Counted from the first letter of the stretch, positions 24,453 to 33,579 are shown. The stretch is DNA of 40,342 bases from an uncultured Clostridia bacterium (GCA_934149405.1 CAKPEV010000011.1:1-40342), one strand, 5' to 3'. Notes: generated from the letters alone by a model not told the origin. Made by a program: numbers and translations.

Positions 24453-25071
24453 AATGTATTTAAATGATGCAATGAATAATTTAGGTGATGCATTTGATTA
24501 TGTGAAAAATGGCTTAAAAATGGACATGGATGAATTTTTGAAACTGTTCATATCAAGTGGTGTGGCAAAAGAATTTGAAAACGGAAATGTAACATATTTG
24601 ATTGGTATGTCCGGAATTGAATTGGTAGAAGATGTTTTGGAAAAAGCGGGATATACTAAAAAGATTTTTGCTGTGAGAGAAAATATAAATAAAACTATTA
24701 GTTACTGGTGCGGATGGATACTAGCATACTATCAGTGGTACAGTAAAAGACCTTTTAAAAACATTGCACAATATATCACAATGAAAGATATAGAAAAACA
24801 ATATTATATACTCCATGAAGCTCCAGAGGACAAGTTTGTTGATATCATAAATGAAATAATAGAAAATAATAAAAAGCCAACAAGACTACATGTACTTAGG
24901 AATACAGCATTGTTATCACAAAGTGAACTTTCAAAATTATCAGGTGTTTCGCTTCGTTCAATACAGATGTACGAACAAAGAAGAAAAGATATAAATAAGG
25001 CTGAAGTGCAAACTGTTCAAAAATTATCTAAAGCACTTGGGTGTCAGATTGAAGATTTAATTGAATATTAG
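24433..25071 (+). CDS. Xre-type HTH protein, probable antitoxin/autorepressor
   Basis: The 212-residue protein has a C-terminal HTH_3/Cro-CI domain (LRNTALLSQSELSKLSGVSL, RSIQMYEQRRKDINKAEVQT) in the last 65 residues. About 145 N-terminal residues precede it, including DEFLKLFISSGVAKEFENG and a Trp/Tyr-rich patch (YWCGWILAYYQWYSKRPF). The N-terminal half is not one I can name; it is a candidate for binding the DUF3990 partner. The start is probably ATG 24433 (AAAGGA about 10 bases upstream), although TTG 24424 and ATG 24436 are in frame. It overlaps the DUF3990 gene. The HTH would bind the palindrome at 23730-23753. Confidence 0.72.
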   Translation: MMRAYDEMYLNDAMNNLGDAFDYVKNGLKMDMDEFLKLFISSGVAKEFENGNVTYLIGMSGIELVEDVLEKAGYTKKIFAVRENINKTISYWCGWILAYYQWYSKRPFKNIAQYITMKDIEKQYYILHEAPEDKFVDIINEIIENNKKPTRLHVLRNTALLSQSELSKLSGVSLRSIQMYEQRRKDINKAEVQTVQKLSKALGCQIEDLIEY

Positions 25072-25090
25072 AGCTAGTAGTTTGTTGCTC

Positions 25091-25119
25091 TTGCAATATT
25101 TATGTTTATGGTTTAAAAT
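25091..25119 (+). promoter_or_regulatory. Promoter of topA
   Basis: TTGCAA (25091-25096), a 17-bp spacer and TAAAAT (25114-25119), 41 bp before the topA start. Confidence 0.55.
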
Positions 25120-25159
25120 ATTCTAAGTTGTAAACAATATTTTAAGATAGGAGAATGTT

Positions 25160-27223
25160 ATGTCTGATTATTTAGTTATAGTGGAGTCACCCGCAAAAGC
25201 TAGTACTATAAAGAAAATTTTAGGAAGTAAATATAAAGTTGAGGCATCAATGGGACATATTAGAGATTTGCCAAAGTCTCAACTTGGAATAGATGTAGAT
25301 AACGATTTTGAACCTAAGTATATAAATATTAGGGGAAAAGCTGAACTTATAAAGAAATTAAAAAAAGAAGCAAGTGAAGCAAGTAAAGTATATCTCGCAA
25401 CTGACCCTGATCGTGAGGGAGAGGCTATAGCATGGCATTTAGCACATATTCTAGGAATTGATGAAGATTCAAAATGTAGAATCACTTTTAATGAAATAAC
25501 CAAAAGCGGAATTCAAAACGCAATTAAAAATCCAAGAAAATTAGATAAAGATTTAATAGATGCACAACAAGCAAGAAGAGCTCTTGATAGAATTGTTGGA
25601 TATAAAATAAGTCCACTTCTATGGAAAAAAGTTAGAAAGGGCTTGTCTGCAGGAAGAGTACAATCAGTTGCTGTTAGAATGATTGTAGACAGAGAAGAAG
25701 AAATAGAAAAATTTAAACCAGAAGAATATTGGTCATTAACTGCAGATTTAAAACATGCAAAATCTAAAAAGAATTTTTCTGCAAAATTTTATGGTCAAAA
25801 AGATAAAAAGATAGAAATTTCATCTTCAGAAGAAGTAGATAAAATTTTATTAGACTTAGAAAATGCCAGATATATAGTAGAAAATATTAAATATGGTGAG
25901 AAAAAAAGAAATCCGGCACCACCATTTACAACAAGTACATTGCAACAAGAGGCTTCAAGAAAAATAGGTTTTGCTATCAAAAAGACAATGTCAGTTGCTC
26001 AAACTTTGTATGAAAGTGGACTAATAACATACATGAGAACTGACTCTACAAGAATTTCAGAAGAGGCTAGACAAGCTGCTAAAGAGCAAATTGTAAATAT
26101 ATATGGAAAAGAGTATTACGAAAATAGATATTACAAAGCTAAAAAAGATGCTCAAGATGCTCACGAAGCTATAAGACCTGCACATATAGAATTAACACCA
26201 AGTGAGATTAAAGAAAAACATCCATTAGACCAATATAAGCTTTATAAGCTAATCTACGAAAGATTTTTAGCATCACAAATGTCATCTGCAATTTATGATA
26301 CTATGGCGGTTGATATTGGCGCAGATAAATATCTTTTCAAAGCCAACGGTTCAAAAATAAAATTTGCAGGTTTCATGACTTTGTATGTTGAAGGCAATGA
26401 TGAAAACTTAGAAGAAAAAGATGTGATTCTTCCACCACTTGAAGAAAAAGAAGAATTAAAACTAAATGAACTATTGCCAGAGCAACACTTTACAGAGCCA
26501 CCAGCAAGATATACAGAAGCTAGCTTAGTAAAGGCATTAGAAGAAAAAGGCATAGGTAGACCAAGTACTTATGCACCAACAATTACAACAATACTAGATA
26601 GAAAATATATAGAAAGAGAGAAAAAAGTTTTATACCCAACAGAACTTGGAAGAATTGTAAATACACTTTTAGAAGAAAATTTTGAAGACATAGTGGATTT
26701 GAAATTTACAGCACATATGGAGGATATGCTAGATAATGTAGCTGAAGGGGAAACTAATTGGAAAAATATACTGAGAGACTTTTATGGACCTTTTGCAAAA
26801 AACTTAAAAGAAGTTGAAGAAAGAATAGGAAAAGTTGAAATAAAAGATGAAGTTACTGATGTGCCTTGCGAAAAATGCGGACGAATGATGGTAATAAAAA
26901 TGGGTAGATATGGAAAGTTTTTGGCATGCCCAGGTTTTCCAGAGTGTAGAAATATAAAACCAATAGTTCAAAAATTAGATGTTAAATGTCCAAAATGCGG
27001 TGGAGACATACTAGTTAAAAAGAGCAAGAGAGGCAAAAAGTATTATATTTGTGAAAACAATGATAATACTGGAACAAAGTGCGATTTTATAGCTTGGAAT
27101 GGACCAGACAAGAATGGGGTAATAAAGCCAGCAGAAATAGAAAAAGAAAAGAAGACTAAAAAAACATCGAAAGCTAAAACTACCAAAACCACAAAAACCT
27201 CAAAAAGAGCTTCAAAAAAATAA
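25160..27223 (+). CDS. topA: DNA topoisomerase I (type IA)
   Basis: The 687-residue enzyme relaxes negative supercoils. The Toprim domain starts VIVESPAKASTIKKIL and contains ATDPDREGEAIAWHL. The active-site tyrosine is in SGLITYMRTDSTRIS (about residue 291), and GRPSTYAPTI is present. Two C-terminal four-cysteine zinc fingers (CEKCG to CPGFPEC; CPKCG to the CDF) precede a Lys/Thr-rich tail (KTKKTSKAKTTKTTKTSKRA) that likely binds DNA. Family length. It follows the DUF3990/Xre module and precedes murG. Confidence 0.97.
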   Translation: MSDYLVIVESPAKASTIKKILGSKYKVEASMGHIRDLPKSQLGIDVDNDFEPKYINIRGKAELIKKLKKEASEASKVYLATDPDREGEAIAWHLAHILGIDEDSKCRITFNEITKSGIQNAIKNPRKLDKDLIDAQQARRALDRIVGYKISPLLWKKVRKGLSAGRVQSVAVRMIVDREEEIEKFKPEEYWSLTADLKHAKSKKNFSAKFYGQKDKKIEISSSEEVDKILLDLENARYIVENIKYGEKKRNPAPPFTTSTLQQEASRKIGFAIKKTMSVAQTLYESGLITYMRTDSTRISEEARQAAKEQIVNIYGKEYYENRYYKAKKDAQDAHEAIRPAHIELTPSEIKEKHPLDQYKLYKLIYERFLASQMSSAIYDTMAVDIGADKYLFKANGSKIKFAGFMTLYVEGNDENLEEKDVILPPLEEKEELKLNELLPEQHFTEPPARYTEASLVKALEEKGIGRPSTYAPTITTILDRKYIEREKKVLYPTELGRIVNTLLEENFEDIVDLKFTAHMEDMLDNVAEGETNWKNILRDFYGPFAKNLKEVEERIGKVEIKDEVTDVPCEKCGRMMVIKMGRYGKFLACPGFPECRNIKPIVQKLDVKCPKCGGDILVKKSKRGKKYYICENNDNTGTKCDFIAWNGPDKNGVIKPAEIEKEKKTKKTSKAKTTKTTKTSKRASKK

Positions 27224-27289
27224 AGGAATTAGAATATAAATAACCAAAACAGCAATCATGTCATAATATAATTACTAGGGGGCGATATA

Positions 27290-28369
27290 ATGAAATTTCT
27301 AATTGCAGCAGGTGGCACTGGTGGCCATATAACCCCAGGAATAGCGATAGCGAATAAACTAAAAGAATTAGGAAATGAAGTAATATTTTTAGGAACTAGT
27401 ACAGGAATGGAAACAGATCTAGTTCCTAAAGCAGGATATGACTTAAAAATAATAAGAGCAAAAGGTTTGATACGAGGATTTTCTTTAAAAAACATAGAAA
27501 TAATTAAATGTTTATTTGATGGCATATCAGATGTGAAAAAAATAATAGAAAAAGAAAAGCCAGATATGATAATTGGAACTGGTGGATATGTTACAGCACC
27601 TGCAATTATTGCAGCTCTACAAAAGAAAATTCCATGCATGATACACGAGAGCAACGCGCTTCCAGGAAAAACTACAATGTGGCTTTCAAAGAAAGTTGAT
27701 GTTATAGCTCTAGGATTCGAAGATGCAAAGAAGAGACTACCAAAAGCGAAGAATGCTGTCTATACAGGAAACCCAACAAAAATGAGTGGAAATGTGGATA
27801 AGCAAAAGATAAAAGAACAATTAGCATTAAAAAAACCGCTAGTATTGGTTTTTGGTGGAAGCCAAGGTGCTAAAAAGATAAACGAAACTATGATAGATTT
27901 GATAAATGACAAAAAAGAAAAAACATATCAAATTGTTTATGCTACAGGTCCTAAAAATTATGATGCGATAATGTCTAAAATAACAAACAAATCGAGTGAT
28001 GTGAAAATAGAAAAATACATATACAACATGGAAGAGATTATGGCGGTAAGTGATATTGCAGTGTGCAGAAGTGGAGCTTTAACTGTAACAGAGCTTGGAA
28101 TATTAGGTGTGCCAGCGATATTAGTGCCTCTTCCAACAGCGGCAGAAAATCACCAATACTATAATGCAAAAACTATAGAAGATGCAGGCGGAGGCATTAT
28201 AATAGAAGAAAAAGATTTAACAAAACAAAAACTTGAGCGCACAATAGAAAATCTACTTTCTGACAAGCAAAAATTAGAAAAAATGAAATCGAAAGCATTA
28301 AGAAAAGAAAACATTGGAGCAATAGATAAAATCATGGATGAAATAAATAAATACGTGAAAATCAAATAA
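27290..28369 (+). CDS. murG: UDP-GlcNAc:lipid I GlcNAc transferase
   Basis: The 359-residue GT28 glycosyltransferase turns lipid I into lipid II on the inner face of the membrane. It shows LIAAGGTGGHITPGIAIA, IIGTGGYVTAPAIIAA, the hinge and VFGGSQGAKKINETM, CRSGALTVTELG and LPTAAENHQYYNA. It is located between two type IA topoisomerase genes rather than in an mra/dcw cluster, although the window's division genes lie about 3 kb away. AGGGGGCGA precedes the start, and a terminator follows. Confidence 0.96.
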   Translation: MKFLIAAGGTGGHITPGIAIANKLKELGNEVIFLGTSTGMETDLVPKAGYDLKIIRAKGLIRGFSLKNIEIIKCLFDGISDVKKIIEKEKPDMIIGTGGYVTAPAIIAALQKKIPCMIHESNALPGKTTMWLSKKVDVIALGFEDAKKRLPKAKNAVYTGNPTKMSGNVDKQKIKEQLALKKPLVLVFGGSQGAKKINETMIDLINDKKEKTYQIVYATGPKNYDAIMSKITNKSSDVKIEKYIYNMEEIMAVSDIAVCRSGALTVTELGILGVPAILVPLPTAAENHQYYNAKTIEDAGGGIIIEEKDLTKQKLERTIENLLSDKQKLEKMKSKALRKENIGAIDKIMDEINKYVKIK

Positions 28370-28384
28370 AAGCTTTAAAGTTTG

Positions 28385-28453
28385 AATGCACTAAAATGTT
28401 AAAATCTATATGTTAAAAACATATCAGAATTAACATTTGAAAGTGCATTTTTT
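28385..28453 (+). terminator. Long-stem terminator of murG
   Basis: AATGCACT (28385-28392) pairs with AGTGCATT (28442-28449). AAATGTTAA/TTAACATTT and ATATGTT/ACATAT pairs continue inside, with a T-run after the outer stem. Confidence 0.88.
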
Positions 28454-28454
28454 C

Positions 28455-28483
28455 TTGTTATTTCGCGTTATTTAGTGTAGAAT
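28455..28483 (+). promoter_or_regulatory. Promoter of topB
   Basis: TTGTTA (28455-28460), a 17-bp spacer and TAGAAT (28478-28483), 27 bp before the ATG. Confidence 0.6.
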
Positions 28484-28510
28484 AAAGTTACTAATTTTAG
28501 GAGGAGTAAA

Positions 28511-30448
28511 ATGGCAAAAAAACTACTAATAACAGAAAAGCCAAGCGTAGCAATGGAATTTGCAAAGGCTCTTAAAATAAATACTACTAGAAAAAATGGT
28601 TATATGGAATCAGAAAACTACATAATAACATGGTGCGTTGGTCACTTAGTAACAATGAGTTATCCAGAGGTATATGATGAAAAATATAAAATGTGGAGAT
28701 TTGATACATTACCGTTTATCCCAACAGAATGGAAATACGAAGTAATTGCTTCTGTTCAAAATCAGTTCGATATAGTAAAAAGTCTTTTACTAAAAGATGA
28801 TGTTGATACAATTTATGTATGTACCGACTCTGGAAGAGAAGGAGAATACATATATAGATTAGTTGATCAAATGGTAGGCGTAAAAGGAAAAGCAAAGAAA
28901 AGAGTTTGGATTGACTCACAAACAGAAGAAGAAATCTTAAGAGGCATAAATGAAGCAAAAGATTTAAGTGAATATGATTCTTTATCGGATAGTGCATACC
29001 TAAGAGCAAAAGAAGATTATTTAATAGGAATAAATTTTTCAAGAATATTAACACTTGCGTATGGAAAACAAGTTGCAAAACTAAATAATGAAGAAAGAGT
29101 ATCTATTTCAGTTGGTAGAGTAATGACATGTGTGTTAGGAATGATAGTGGATAGAGAAAATGAAATTAGAAATTTTGTTAAATCAAAATTTTATAAAATA
29201 CAGCCAAAGTTTAAAGAGGGCTTAACAGCAGAGTGGAAATATAGTGAAAACACAAAAATGCCAATAGTAAAACTAGCAGTCGAAACTAACAATTTATATA
29301 ATGATAATGGTTTTAAAAACGAGGCGGATGCAATAAGTTTTGTAGAGGCACTAAAAAATTCGGATGCAAAGCCGATAGTTTTAGAAGCATCAAAGAAAAA
29401 TCAAAAAGAAAATGCACCGCTTTTATATAACCTGGCAGAAATACAAAATGAATGTAGCAAGAAATTTAAAATATCGCCAGATAAAACACTAGAAATAATA
29501 CAAGAATTATATGAGAAGAAGCTTGTAACATATCCCAGAACAGATGCGAGGGTAATTTCAACAGCTGTTGCAAAAGAGATAAACAAAAATTTAAATGATC
29601 TTGCAAGGTTTAGCAAAGATGAAGAAGTTTCATCAATAGTAAAAAAAATGATAGAAAATAAATATAGCACAGATATAGTAAAAAGCAAATATGTAAATGA
29701 CTCTAAAATAACAGATCACTATGCACTAATCCCGACAGGACAAGGTTTCGAAAACTATGACAAATTAGGAGATTTGCAAAAAGATGTGTATAGACTTATC
29801 GCAAAAAGATTTTTAAGCATATTTTTTCCTGCAGCGGAATATACAAAGTTATCGGTAACAGTAGATATAAATGGCGAAAAATTTTATGCAAATGCAAAAG
29901 CGTGTACAAAACTTGGGTATCTTGAGGCTTTAAAAGGTGAGCAAACAGATGAAGATGGTGAACAAGTGCAAGATACATCATCAAGTGCTGATATACTAAA
30001 ATCTATAAAGAAGGGGCAAGAATTAACACTAGAAGACATCGGAATAAAAGAAGGTGAAACAGCACCTCCAACGAGATATTCATCAGGCTCAATAATACTT
30101 GCAATGGAAAATGCGGGCAAACTAATAGAAGATGAAAAATTAAGAGAACAAATTAAAGGCACTGGAATAGGCACAAGTGCAACAAGAGCAGAGATAATAA
30201 AGAAATTAAATAGAATAGGATACATAGACATAAATGCAAAAACTCAAATACTAACCCCAAGTAGCAAAGGTGAGCTTATATATAAAGTAGTAAGGTGGGC
30301 TGTGCCAGATATGCTTAATCCACAGCTTACGGCAAGTTGGGAAAAGGGACTAGAAATGGTTGCTAATAGAGAAATTGTTTCTGAAATCTTCATGGAAAAG
30401 TTAGAAAAATATGTGCGAAGCAAAATTGATAAAGTAAAAAGAGGATAA
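28511..30448 (+). CDS. topB: DNA topoisomerase III (type IA)
   Basis: The 645-residue TopB-like enzyme has a Toprim start KLLITEKPSVAMEFAKAL, CTDSGREGEYIYRLV, and a catalytic tyrosine in KKLVTYPRTDARVIS. It also has PTRYSSGSIILAMENAGKL and the C-terminal LTASWEKGLEMV. It decatenates DNA and resolves recombination intermediates. Plasmid- and ICE-borne TopB copies are common, but codon use here matches the neighbours and no conjugation genes are near, so this is probably a chromosomal copy. It has its own promoter. AGGAGG precedes the ATG. Confidence 0.93.
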   Translation: MAKKLLITEKPSVAMEFAKALKINTTRKNGYMESENYIITWCVGHLVTMSYPEVYDEKYKMWRFDTLPFIPTEWKYEVIASVQNQFDIVKSLLLKDDVDTIYVCTDSGREGEYIYRLVDQMVGVKGKAKKRVWIDSQTEEEILRGINEAKDLSEYDSLSDSAYLRAKEDYLIGINFSRILTLAYGKQVAKLNNEERVSISVGRVMTCVLGMIVDRENEIRNFVKSKFYKIQPKFKEGLTAEWKYSENTKMPIVKLAVETNNLYNDNGFKNEADAISFVEALKNSDAKPIVLEASKKNQKENAPLLYNLAEIQNECSKKFKISPDKTLEIIQELYEKKLVTYPRTDARVISTAVAKEINKNLNDLARFSKDEEVSSIVKKMIENKYSTDIVKSKYVNDSKITDHYALIPTGQGFENYDKLGDLQKDVYRLIAKRFLSIFFPAAEYTKLSVTVDINGEKFYANAKACTKLGYLEALKGEQTDEDGEQVQDTSSSADILKSIKKGQELTLEDIGIKEGETAPPTRYSSGSIILAMENAGKLIEDEKLREQIKGTGIGTSATRAEIIKKLNRIGYIDINAKTQILTPSSKGELIYKVVRWAVPDMLNPQLTASWEKGLEMVANREIVSEIFMEKLEKYVRSKIDKVKRG

Positions 30449-30452
30449 AAAT

Positions 30453-30492
30453 AGGACGGAATAAGAAAGATATACTTTTCTTGTTCCGTCCT
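30453..30492. other. Long hairpin between topB and murA without a plus-strand U-tract
   Basis: AGGACGGAA (30453-30461) and TTCCGTCCT (30484-30492) form a perfect 9-bp stem, extended by AAGAAA/TTTCTT pairing. The plus strand is followed by A-rich, not T-rich, sequence; the T-run lies on the minus strand. It may protect the 3' end of topB mRNA or act as a weak terminator. Confidence 0.6.
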
Positions 30493-30569
30493 AAAAACTT
30501 AGTAACATAAATTAAAATACAGGCATACATTATATTAGGCAAGAAAAGTGCACTTTATGTTTTTGGCCT

Positions 30570-30603
30570 CGTGAGAATTCTCACGCAAAAAATTGTGAGG
30601 TGA
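30570..30603 (+). promoter_or_regulatory. Switch-like leader in front of murA covering the ribosome binding site
   Basis: A perfect 16-bp palindrome CGTGAGAATTCTCACG (30570-30585) is followed at 30595-30599 by a second GTGAG, which is part of the murA Shine-Dalgarno (GTGAGGTG). CTCAC (30580-30584) can pair with the first GTGAG or with the ribosome binding site, giving mutually exclusive folds. The palindrome could equally be a repressor operator. Both readings are inference. Confidence 0.5.
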
Positions 30604-30608
30604 ATAAA

Positions 30609-31857
30609 ATGAATAATTACATAATTGAAGGAGGCCATGTATTATCTGGTGAAATTGATGTTTCTGGTTCTAAAAATGCAGCGCTTCCAATAATAGCTGC
30701 CAGTATATTAAATGGTGGAACTGTAGAGATAAATAATTGTCCGCAAATACACGATGTAAAAATAATGTTTAGTATTTTGAAAAAACTAGGTTGCAATATA
30801 GATATAAATAATAGTAAAATAATAATCGACACTTCAAACATTGACAGTGTAGAGATTCCAGAAGATTTGATGCACGAAATGCGTTCGTCTGTTATAATTG
30901 CCGGTGCGTTGATTCGGAAGATTTGGTAAGTGCAAGTTTACATACCCGGGCGGTTGTGAAATTGGTGCGAGACCAATAAACATGCATTTAGATGCATTTA
31001 GACAATTAGGTGTAGAAATAAAAGAAGAAAACGGATTTATAAATTGCGAATCAGCAAAGTTAAATGGCACAGAAATTGTTCTAGATTTTCCATCTGTTGG
31101 AGCAACAGAAAATATTATGCTTGCAAGTTCGCTTGCGAATGGCACAACATACATTAGAAATGTTGCGAGAGAGCCAGAAATAAGAAGCTTACAAGATTTT
31201 TTAAATAGTATGGGAGCACAAATTTCCGGAGCAGGAAGTAACACAATAGTAATAAAAGGTGTTAAGTCACTACATGATACATCATATAAAGTTATACCAG
31301 ATAGAATAGAAGCAGGAACATATTTATGTATGGCAGCTGGTTGCAAAGGCGAAATAAAATTGAACAATGTAAATCCAGAGCATATAAACTCAGTCATTCA
31401 TAAATTGAAACAAGCGAATTGCAAAGTCGGTATATCAAAAGATGCAGTTTACTTAAAGATGAATAAAGAGCTATCACCTACAAACATAAAGACTATGCCG
31501 TATCCTGGATTTCCAACAGATATGCAATCGCAATTTGTTACACTGCTAACTGTTGCAAGAGGAACTTCAATAGTTGTAGAAAATATTTTTGAAAACAGAT
31601 TCAAATATGTAAATGAGTTAATAAGAATGGGAGCAAAAATAACACTTGAAGGAAAAACAGCGATAATTCAGGGAGTAGATAAATTGAAATCTGCAAATGT
31701 TGAAGCAAAAGATTTAAGAGGTGGAGCTGCACTTGTTTCAGCTGCTTTAATGGCAGATGGAATATCTACGGTTTCTGGAATTATGTATATAAAAAGAGGT
31801 TATGAAAATTTAGTTGAAAAACTTACGATATTAGGTGCAAAAATAAGAGAAGAGTGA
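30609..31857 (+). pseudogene. murA: UDP-GlcNAc 1-carboxyvinyltransferase, interrupted by a one-base insertion
   Basis: The first reading frame (30609-30929) begins YIIEGGHVLSGEIDVSGSKN and runs to HEMRSSVIIAGALI, then goes out of frame to a stop. A second frame continues exactly where MurA should: GRFGKCKFTYPGGCEIGARP and on to KIREE at 31857. Removing C30915 rejoins them (ATT-GGA-AGA-TTT) into a 415-residue enzyme of normal length, with the catalytic Cys in PGGCEIGARP and no other defect. MurA starts peptidoglycan synthesis and is essential unless a second copy exists, as in many Firmicutes. A sequencing or assembly error, a recent mutation, or recoding at the rare CGG codon are all possible. 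It heads the division cluster. Confidence 0.88.
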
Positions 31858-31900
31858 TAAAATACACTAGTGGATTAGATAAAAATGAAAGGTGATAGTT

Positions 31901-32824
31901 ATGGCGAAAAGAATACAGGATTTTAGAAGTTTTAACTCGTCAAATAAAAATGCGACTTCTGCTGATAATGTGGTAGAAGTCGCACCAAAGCCTAAAGTTA
32001 ATATTAGAAATGAAAAGCTTAGAAAGAACTACACAAAAACTAAGACCGAAAAAAAACAGGATAAAAGTGTAGATGCAGACGAAAAAAAAGGCGTAAATAA
32101 GGCTGTTGTAGCTTTTTTCGTTATTCTTGTTATTACCGGTGTAGGGATAGGATGTCTTTTCTCACCGACATTTAATCTTCGAGGGATAATAGTGAGCGAC
32201 GGTACTAATGTTACGCGTGCGGAAATATTAAATTCATTCGAAATCGAAATGGACATAAATGTGTTTAAAATAAATTATAAAGAAATAAAAAATTCTGTAG
32301 AGAAGTTACCATACATAAAAAGTGCTGAGGCAAAAATTCTTTTCCCAGACGAAATAAAAATCGATTACGTAGAAAGGAAGCCTTTTGCTTTGGTAAAATA
32401 TCTAGAATCATACATGGTAATGGACAAGTATGGGTATATACTTGAGATTACTAGACAAAACAAGTATCAAGATTTGCCAATAATATATAATATAGAGTTT
32501 GATACATATGAGATTGGAAAGCAATTTGAAGATACAGCAAAAACGAAATATGATAATGTTGTGTATTTGTTAGAAACAGCAGTTAAAAATGAATTTTCGT
32601 ATACTATATCCGAAATAAATTATGAGAGTATAGGAAATGTGAAGCTTTGGATAAAAGAATCAGATATAGAAGTTATATATGGCGATATTGATAGAAACTT
32701 TATCGGAGACAAGCTTAATTATATAGAAGAAGTATTAAACAATACAAAAGGTAAAAAAGGAAAGATAGATTTAAGTAATTCTGGCTATCTTGAAGGAAAG
32801 ACAGTTTTTACAGAAAGGTTTTAA
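31901..32824 (+). CDS. divIB: Division protein FtsQ/DivIB
   Basis: The 307-residue bitopic protein has a basic, charged cytoplasmic N-terminus (about 70 residues), one TM helix (AVVAFFVILVITGVGIGCLF), then a POTRA domain (FNLRGIIVSDGTNVTRAEIL). An FtsQ beta-domain follows, ending with ILFPDEIKIDYVERKPFALV and VMDKYGYILEI. It links FtsB/FtsL to the septal wall machinery. I chose ATG 31901 (GAAAGGTGA upstream); the in-frame GTG at 31892 overlaps that site. Start of divIB-DUF881-sbp in the usual clostridial order. Confidence 0.9.
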   Translation: MAKRIQDFRSFNSSNKNATSADNVVEVAPKPKVNIRNEKLRKNYTKTKTEKKQDKSVDADEKKGVNKAVVAFFVILVITGVGIGCLFSPTFNLRGIIVSDGTNVTRAEILNSFEIEMDINVFKINYKEIKNSVEKLPYIKSAEAKILFPDEIKIDYVERKPFALVKYLESYMVMDKYGYILEITRQNKYQDLPIIYNIEFDTYEIGKQFEDTAKTKYDNVVYLLETAVKNEFSYTISEINYESIGNVKLWIKESDIEVIYGDIDRNFIGDKLNYIEEVLNNTKGKKGKIDLSNSGYLEGKTVFTERF

Positions 32825-32835
32825 GGAGTGATAGT

Positions 32836-33576
32836 ATGAAATTTGACGCAAAAAATATTGTTATGTTTGTAATCTGCTTTTTACTTTCATTTATTGTAAC
32901 TGTTCAAGTACGTACAGTAAACGTAAATAATGCAGATATACTTAGATTAAAAAAAGAAAATGAATTAAGAGATGAAATAAATCAATGGAAAGACGCATAC
33001 AACAACTTGGCATCTAAAAATTCAGAGTTAAATAAAAAAATAGACCAATATAGAGAAGCTGCCGTTGATGACACTGACAATGGAGAATTATTAAAAAGTG
33101 AATTAGATGAAGCTAATATTATAGCTGGTCTTACGGCAGTAAAGGGAAAAGGAATAAAAATAAATATCGATGTTGAAAAAGTATTAGAAGAAATTGCTTT
33201 GAACGCAGGAAAATATGACAGCAATGTTTCACTAATTCAAGATTATGATATAATGGCGATTATTAATGAACTTGTAATGTACGGAGCTGAAGCAATCAGT
33301 GTTAATGGACAAAGGATAACAAATTTGACATCAATTAAAAGTGTTGGACCAATAATAAGAATTAATGGTGTAAATACATCAGCACCTTTTATAATTGAAG
33401 CTATAGGGGATCCTGATACATTAGAAACAAGTATTGTACTTAAAGATGGAAAAGTTGACGAACTAAGAAATTTAAAGATAGACATAACAGTTACAAAAGA
33501 GGACTTAGAACTTCGTGGATATGAGGGAAGCACAGCACTTAGATATGCATCACCACTTATAAAAGGAGGTAAGTAG
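32836..33576 (+). CDS. DUF881-family membrane protein (YlxW/YlxX-like)
   Basis: The 246-residue protein has a signal-anchor (IVMFVICFLLSFIVTVQV) and a coiled-coil (about 35-75, rich in K, E, N). The DUF881 extracytoplasmic domain reads LTAVKGKGIKINIDVEKVL, INELVMYGAEAISVNGQRI, IRINGVNTSAPFIIEAIGD. It is found between divIB and ftsA in Firmicutes; its molecular function is unknown, but context places it at the septum. It follows divIB by 11 bp after TAAGGAGTGA. Confidence 0.9.
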   Translation: MKFDAKNIVMFVICFLLSFIVTVQVRTVNVNNADILRLKKENELRDEINQWKDAYNNLASKNSELNKKIDQYREAAVDDTDNGELLKSELDEANIIAGLTAVKGKGIKINIDVEKVLEEIALNAGKYDSNVSLIQDYDIMAIINELVMYGAEAISVNGQRITNLTSIKSVGPIIRINGVNTSAPFIIEAIGDPDTLETSIVLKDGKVDELRNLKIDITVTKEDLELRGYEGSTALRYASPLIKGGK

Positions 33577-33579
33577 AAT

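Noticed and set aside
25063..25095. Terminator after the Xre-type gene (AGAGC/GCTCT)
   Set aside because: The stem is only five base pairs with a long loop and no T-run, so it is not supported.
28511..30448. topB as a sign of an integrated conjugative element
   Set aside because: No relaxase, type IV secretion, integrase or attachment-site duplication is visible, and base composition matches the neighbours.
30834..31397. A 187-codon minus-strand frame across murA
   Set aside because: It is the antisense shadow of the murA coding sequence, with no start signal and no protein-like composition.
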